From NCBI GenBank assembly GCA_964503715.1, contig CAZDAD010000017.1, positions 1 to 13,967 of the forward strand: 13,967 nt of DNA, given 5' to 3'. This DNA comes from JARIHD01 sp964503715 (lineage in GTDB: Bacteria; Patescibacteriota; Saccharimonadia; Saccharimonadales; UBA4665). The notes beneath the pieces are model-generated. The model did no database searches. It saw only the letters and a list, made by a program, of their open reading frames with translations, and was not told the DNA's origin. Shown here piece by piece: positions 11,312 to 13,967 of the stretch (position 1 is its first letter; the number at the start of each line of letters is the position of its first letter). A program made the position numbers and the translations under genes.

Positions 11312-13967
11312 TCTCTTCGACTTCGTCCTCGAGTGCCCCTTCCTCTTGTCCTGGACGACCAGTACCAACAGGAATCTTGCGACCCAAAATGACGTTTTCC
11401 TTGAGGCCATATAGCTTGTCGATACGACCTGATGTAGCAGCGCCGATTAGAACACGAGTCGTGTCCTGGAACGATGCAGCCGACAGGAATGAATCAGTGC
11501 TCAAGCTGGCCTTGATCAAGCCTAGCAGTAGCTGGTTGTACTTGACCAAGTCTTTGCCTTCAGCAGCTAGTTTGTCGTTGGCTTCAACAACGGCTAGCTT
11601 GCTAACAACATCACCTGTAACGAACTCTGAATCACCAGCATCCTCGATCTGAACACGGCTAAACATCTGACGAACGATAATCTCAAGGTGTTTGTCAGAT
11701 ACGTTCTGACCCTGGCCTGCAAAAATGTGCAAGATTTCGTTCATAACGTAGCGCTGAGTAGATTCAACACCCTGTAGGCGCATCAAATCATGCAGATTGA
11801 TAGAACCGTTAGTTAGGCGCTGACCCGCAACAACCTTGTCTCCGTCCTGAACCATAATCTGTTTGAAGCCTGGGATTTCGTAACGAACGACACTCTGGCC
11901 AGCAGGCGCAATCACGATTGCCTTATCGGTAACTTCGGCCTTGCCTGCCATTGGTGCAACTAGCGGCTGATCACCGCCTTCTTTACTCGCAATGACATCG
12001 CCAATAGCCACGTCACTACCACTCTTGATAGTCGCCTTGCGGCCTTCTAGCTCAAGTGTAAGTGTTTCTTTATCGTCTGCAGTTACCTGAAGAACGTAGT
12101 GCTCACCCTCTTCCCAGACATTGGCTGTACCAGCAATATCGGTTAGGTAAGCCTGACCCTTTGGAGAACGGGTCTCAAAGAGCTCTTCAATACGGCTAAG
12201 ACCCTGGGCGGTGTCATCGGCCACCACAGCACCAGAACGGTGCTTGGAGTCTAGTGACAGCTGGGTGCCTGGCTCACCGATAGACTGAGCGGCGATTACA
12301 CCAATGGGCTGACCCGCAACAACCATTTCACCAGTTGCAGGATCGACACCATAAGACTTCTGAGGCACGCCATGTACAGACGTAGCGCTCAGAACACTCA
12401 TGATCTTTACACCATCTAGTGAATCGTCAGCGGCAATCTTGGCAGCAGTTGTCTTATCGATTAGCTCGCCACGCTTGACGTAATCTTTGACGTCCTCGGC
12501 TGCAAATCGACCAGTTAGGCGTGTGGCATAGTCAACACCGATCTCGGCTGCGTCGCTACGAAGCATTGCAAAGCCTGGATCGAGTTCGTTTGAATCATCA
12601 CCCTCGATGGTGAATACGTCCTGGGCCACATCGACTAGACGGCGGGTCAAGTAACCAGCGTCGGCAGTCTTTAGGGCGATATCGATAAGCGCCTTACGGG
12701 TACCACGGGTACCAGTGAAGTACTCTAGTGGGTTCAAGCCACGAATATAACCCGAGCGAATCGGTAACTCGATAGCCCTACCAGAGGCATCCGAGAAGAC
12801 ACCCAACATACCAACACACATCTTCATCTGAGAGATGTTACCGCGAGCACCGGAGGTGATAGCGATAGCCATGGTTGATTCCTTGCCAGCCATTTGCTGT
12901 GCTAGGAGGTCCTGAACCCTTGAGTCAATCTTGGTCCAGTTCTCGACAGTTAGGCGGTAGCGCTCCTCATCGGTAATAAAGCCCTCTTCGTACTGCTCAG
13001 AAATTGCAGCACTGCGCTCGTCACCCTCAGTTACGATATCATCCATGCCATCTATGGCATCAAAGTCGCCCATACCCATTGATAGGCCAGAGAATGTAGC
13101 ATAGCTGAAGCCAAGTCGCTTCAAGGAGTCGGCAACTTCAGCTGTCTTTTGCTGACCATATTTGTTGTAAACCATGGCCATAACCTGGTTGAGCTTCTTC
13201 TTGGTCATTGGCTCATCCTGGAACGGGAAATCTTCTGGGAAGACTTCGTTGAACAGAACACGGCCTAGGGTCGTCTCATGACGCTCACCACGGAAAGGTA
13301 AGATTACGTTTGACTGCAATGCCACGGCACCATTGTCAAAGGCCATCAAAGCCTCATTTAGGCCAGAGAATACCTTTGGCTTATCAGTATGCTTATCAGC
13401 TCGTTCGTAGGTTAAGTAGTAACAGCCGAGTACCATATCCTGGTCAATGTGCAAGATTGGGGTACCGTCAGCTGGCTTAAGCAGGTTACGATTGGCGGCG
13501 ATAATCTCACGCGCTTCACGCTGAGCCTCGTCTGACAATGGAAGGTGAACAGCCATCTGGTCACCGTCAAAGTCAGCGTTGAAGCCCTTACAAACTAGTG
13601 GGTGGAGCTGAATAGCACGACCCTCAATCAAGATTGGCTTGAAGGCCTGTATAGATAGACGGTGCAATGATGGAGCACGGTTGAGTAGGACATACTTGCC
13701 GTGGATTACTGTGTCTAGGGCATCCCAAACAGCAATTTCACCAGTCTCAATCATACGAGTCGCCGAGCGAATGTTATGGGCTTGCTCGCGGGCAATTAGT
13801 TCACCAATCACAAATGGCTTGAACAATTCGAGGGCCATCATCTTTGGCAGTCCGCACTGGTCAATCTTGAGTTCAGGACCAGCCACGATTACAGAACGAC
13901 CAGAGTAGTCAACACGCTTACCGAGAAGGTTTTGGCGGAAACGACCCTGCTTACCCTTGAGCATGTC
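11295..13967 (-). CDS. rpoC: RNA polymerase beta' subunit, C-terminal part, 5' end beyond the window
   Basis: This is the catalytic subunit of RNA polymerase. The window holds about 890 codons, entering at DMLKGKQGRFRQNLLGKRVD, which corresponds to about residue 325 of E. coli beta'; the N-terminal zinc finger and clamp start are outside. Numbering from the first Met at 13964, the active-site Mg motif NADFDGDQMAVHLP is at 129-142 and the bridge helix with TADAGYLTRRLVDVAQD at 433-449. IGVIAAQSIGEPGTQL (554-569) is followed by the trigger loop, and the C-terminus has RYVMNEI, SLSTDSFLSAASFQDTTRVL and GLKENVILGRKIPVGTG. Three oddities are visible: the four Cys of the second zinc site are replaced (Ser458, Ala527, Pro534, Ser537); the trigger loop reads LSLDSKHRSG in place of LTMRTFHTGG; and the bridge-helix hinge reads TRGTRKA in place of THGARKG. 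It lacks the large E. coli insertion SI3. The reading frame is intact throughout. Confidence 0.98.
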   Translation of the reverse strand, partial: DMLKGKQGRFRQNLLGKRVDYSGRSVIVAGPELKIDQCGLPKMMALELFKPFVIGELIAREQAHNIRSATRMIETGEIAVWDALDTVIHGKYVLLNRAPSLHRLSIQAFKPILIEGRAIQLHPLVCKGFNADFDGDQMAVHLPLSDEAQREAREIIAANRNLLKPADGTPILHIDQDMVLGCYYLTYERADKHTDKPKVFSGLNEALMAFDNGAVALQSNVILPFRGERHETTLGRVLFNEVFPEDFPFQDEPMTKKKLNQVMAMVYNKYGQQKTAEVADSLKRLGFSYATFSGLSMGMGDFDAIDGMDDIVTEGDERSAAISEQYEEGFITDEERYRLTVENWTKIDSRVQDLLAQQMAGKESTMAIAITSGARGNISQMKMCVGMLGVFSDASGRAIELPIRSGYIRGLNPLEYFTGTRGTRKALIDIALKTADAGYLTRRLVDVAQDVFTIEGDDSNELDPGFAMLRSDAAEIGVDYATRLTGRFAAEDVKDYVKRGELIDKTTAAKIAADDSLDGVKIMSVLSATSVHGVPQKSYGVDPATGEMVVAGQPIGVIAAQSIGEPGTQLSLDSKHRSGAVVADDTAQGLSRIEELFETRSPKGQAYLTDIAGTANVWEEGEHYVLQVTADDKETLTLELEGRKATIKSGSDVAIGDVIASKEGGDQPLVAPMAGKAEVTDKAIVIAPAGQSVVRYEIPGFKQIMVQDGDKVVAGQRLTNGSINLHDLMRLQGVESTQRYVMNEILHIFAGQGQNVSDKHLEIIVRQMFSRVQIEDAGDSEFVTGDVVSKLAVVEANDKLAAEGKDLVKYNQLLLGLIKASLSTDSFLSAASFQDTTRVLIGAATSGRIDKLYGLKENVILGRKIPVGTGRPGQEEGALEDEVEEIVEAA

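Noticed and set aside
12690..12713. Short direct repeat (GGGTACCA twice) in rpoC
   Set aside because: It encodes the GTRGTR stretch of the bridge-helix region in frame, so it is explained by coding sequence.
1..13967. CRISPR array, insertion sequence, phage or toxin-antitoxin system
   Set aside because: No regularly spaced repeats, transposase or integrase motifs, terminal inverted repeats or recognisable toxin genes were seen.

Overview
The window reads as a stretch of bacterial chromosome carrying the universal transcription/translation cluster (rpoC, str operon, start of the S10 operon), almost all on the minus strand. In order of transcription it holds the 3' two thirds of rpoC, rpsL, rpsG, fusA, an unknown gene, tuf, rpsJ, then a four-gene interruption, then rplC, rplD, rplW and the 5' part of rplB. 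Roughly half GC content, short proteins, compact spacing, Shine-Dalgarno sites of the AGGAG type and the flavour of the L2, L3, S7 and S12 sequences suggest a member of the Candidate Phyla Radiation (Patescibacteria), most likely Saccharibacteria (TM7). This is an inference from sequence feel and was not checked by a search.

Region 1 (1-2570): rplB (cut by the window edge), rplW, rplD and rplC are tightly coupled with TAATG-type junctions. Upstream of rplC there is a consensus-like promoter (TTGACA, 17 bp, TAAGAT) and a leader of about 150 nt containing an interrupted 13-bp hairpin. The ribosomal block from rplC onward therefore appears to have its own promoter.

Region 2 (2566-5786): this block sits between rpsJ and rplC, which are neighbours in most bacteria. 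It has two minus-strand genes of unknown function (a 256-residue soluble protein and a 98-residue protein with about three membrane segments). Divergent from them is a plus-strand pair, ridA-ilvA. IlvA is a full biosynthetic-type threonine ammonia-lyase with its C-terminal regulatory domains, and RidA removes the reactive enamine/imine that IlvA releases. The divergent intergenic region can fold into an 11-bp stem whose loop pairs with sequence downstream (a pseudoknot), a candidate uncharacterised regulatory RNA.

Region 3 (5790-8172): rpsJ ends 3 nt from the convergent ilvA stop codon. tuf has its own promoter and a hairpin terminator that could also work on the plus strand. An unknown 175-residue gene sits between fusA and tuf; it may be transcribed as a leaderless mRNA.

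Region 4 (8173-13967): fusA, rpsG, rpsL and rpoC. An extended -10 promoter overlaps the end of rpoC and drives rpsL through a hairpin-containing leader. fusA ends in a strong intrinsic terminator.

The most unusual content is inside the 'ordinary' core genes. In RpoC all four cysteines of the second zinc site are replaced, and the trigger loop reads LDSKHR where most bacteria have MRTFHT/I. In EF-G the guanine-specificity motif NKxD reads NKIN and the SA motif of G5 is missing. In S12 the streptomycin-associated lysine is proline. In L3 the glutamine methylated in E. coli is serine. Each was confirmed at codon level in the given sequence; whether they are lineage-wide traits needs an alignment.
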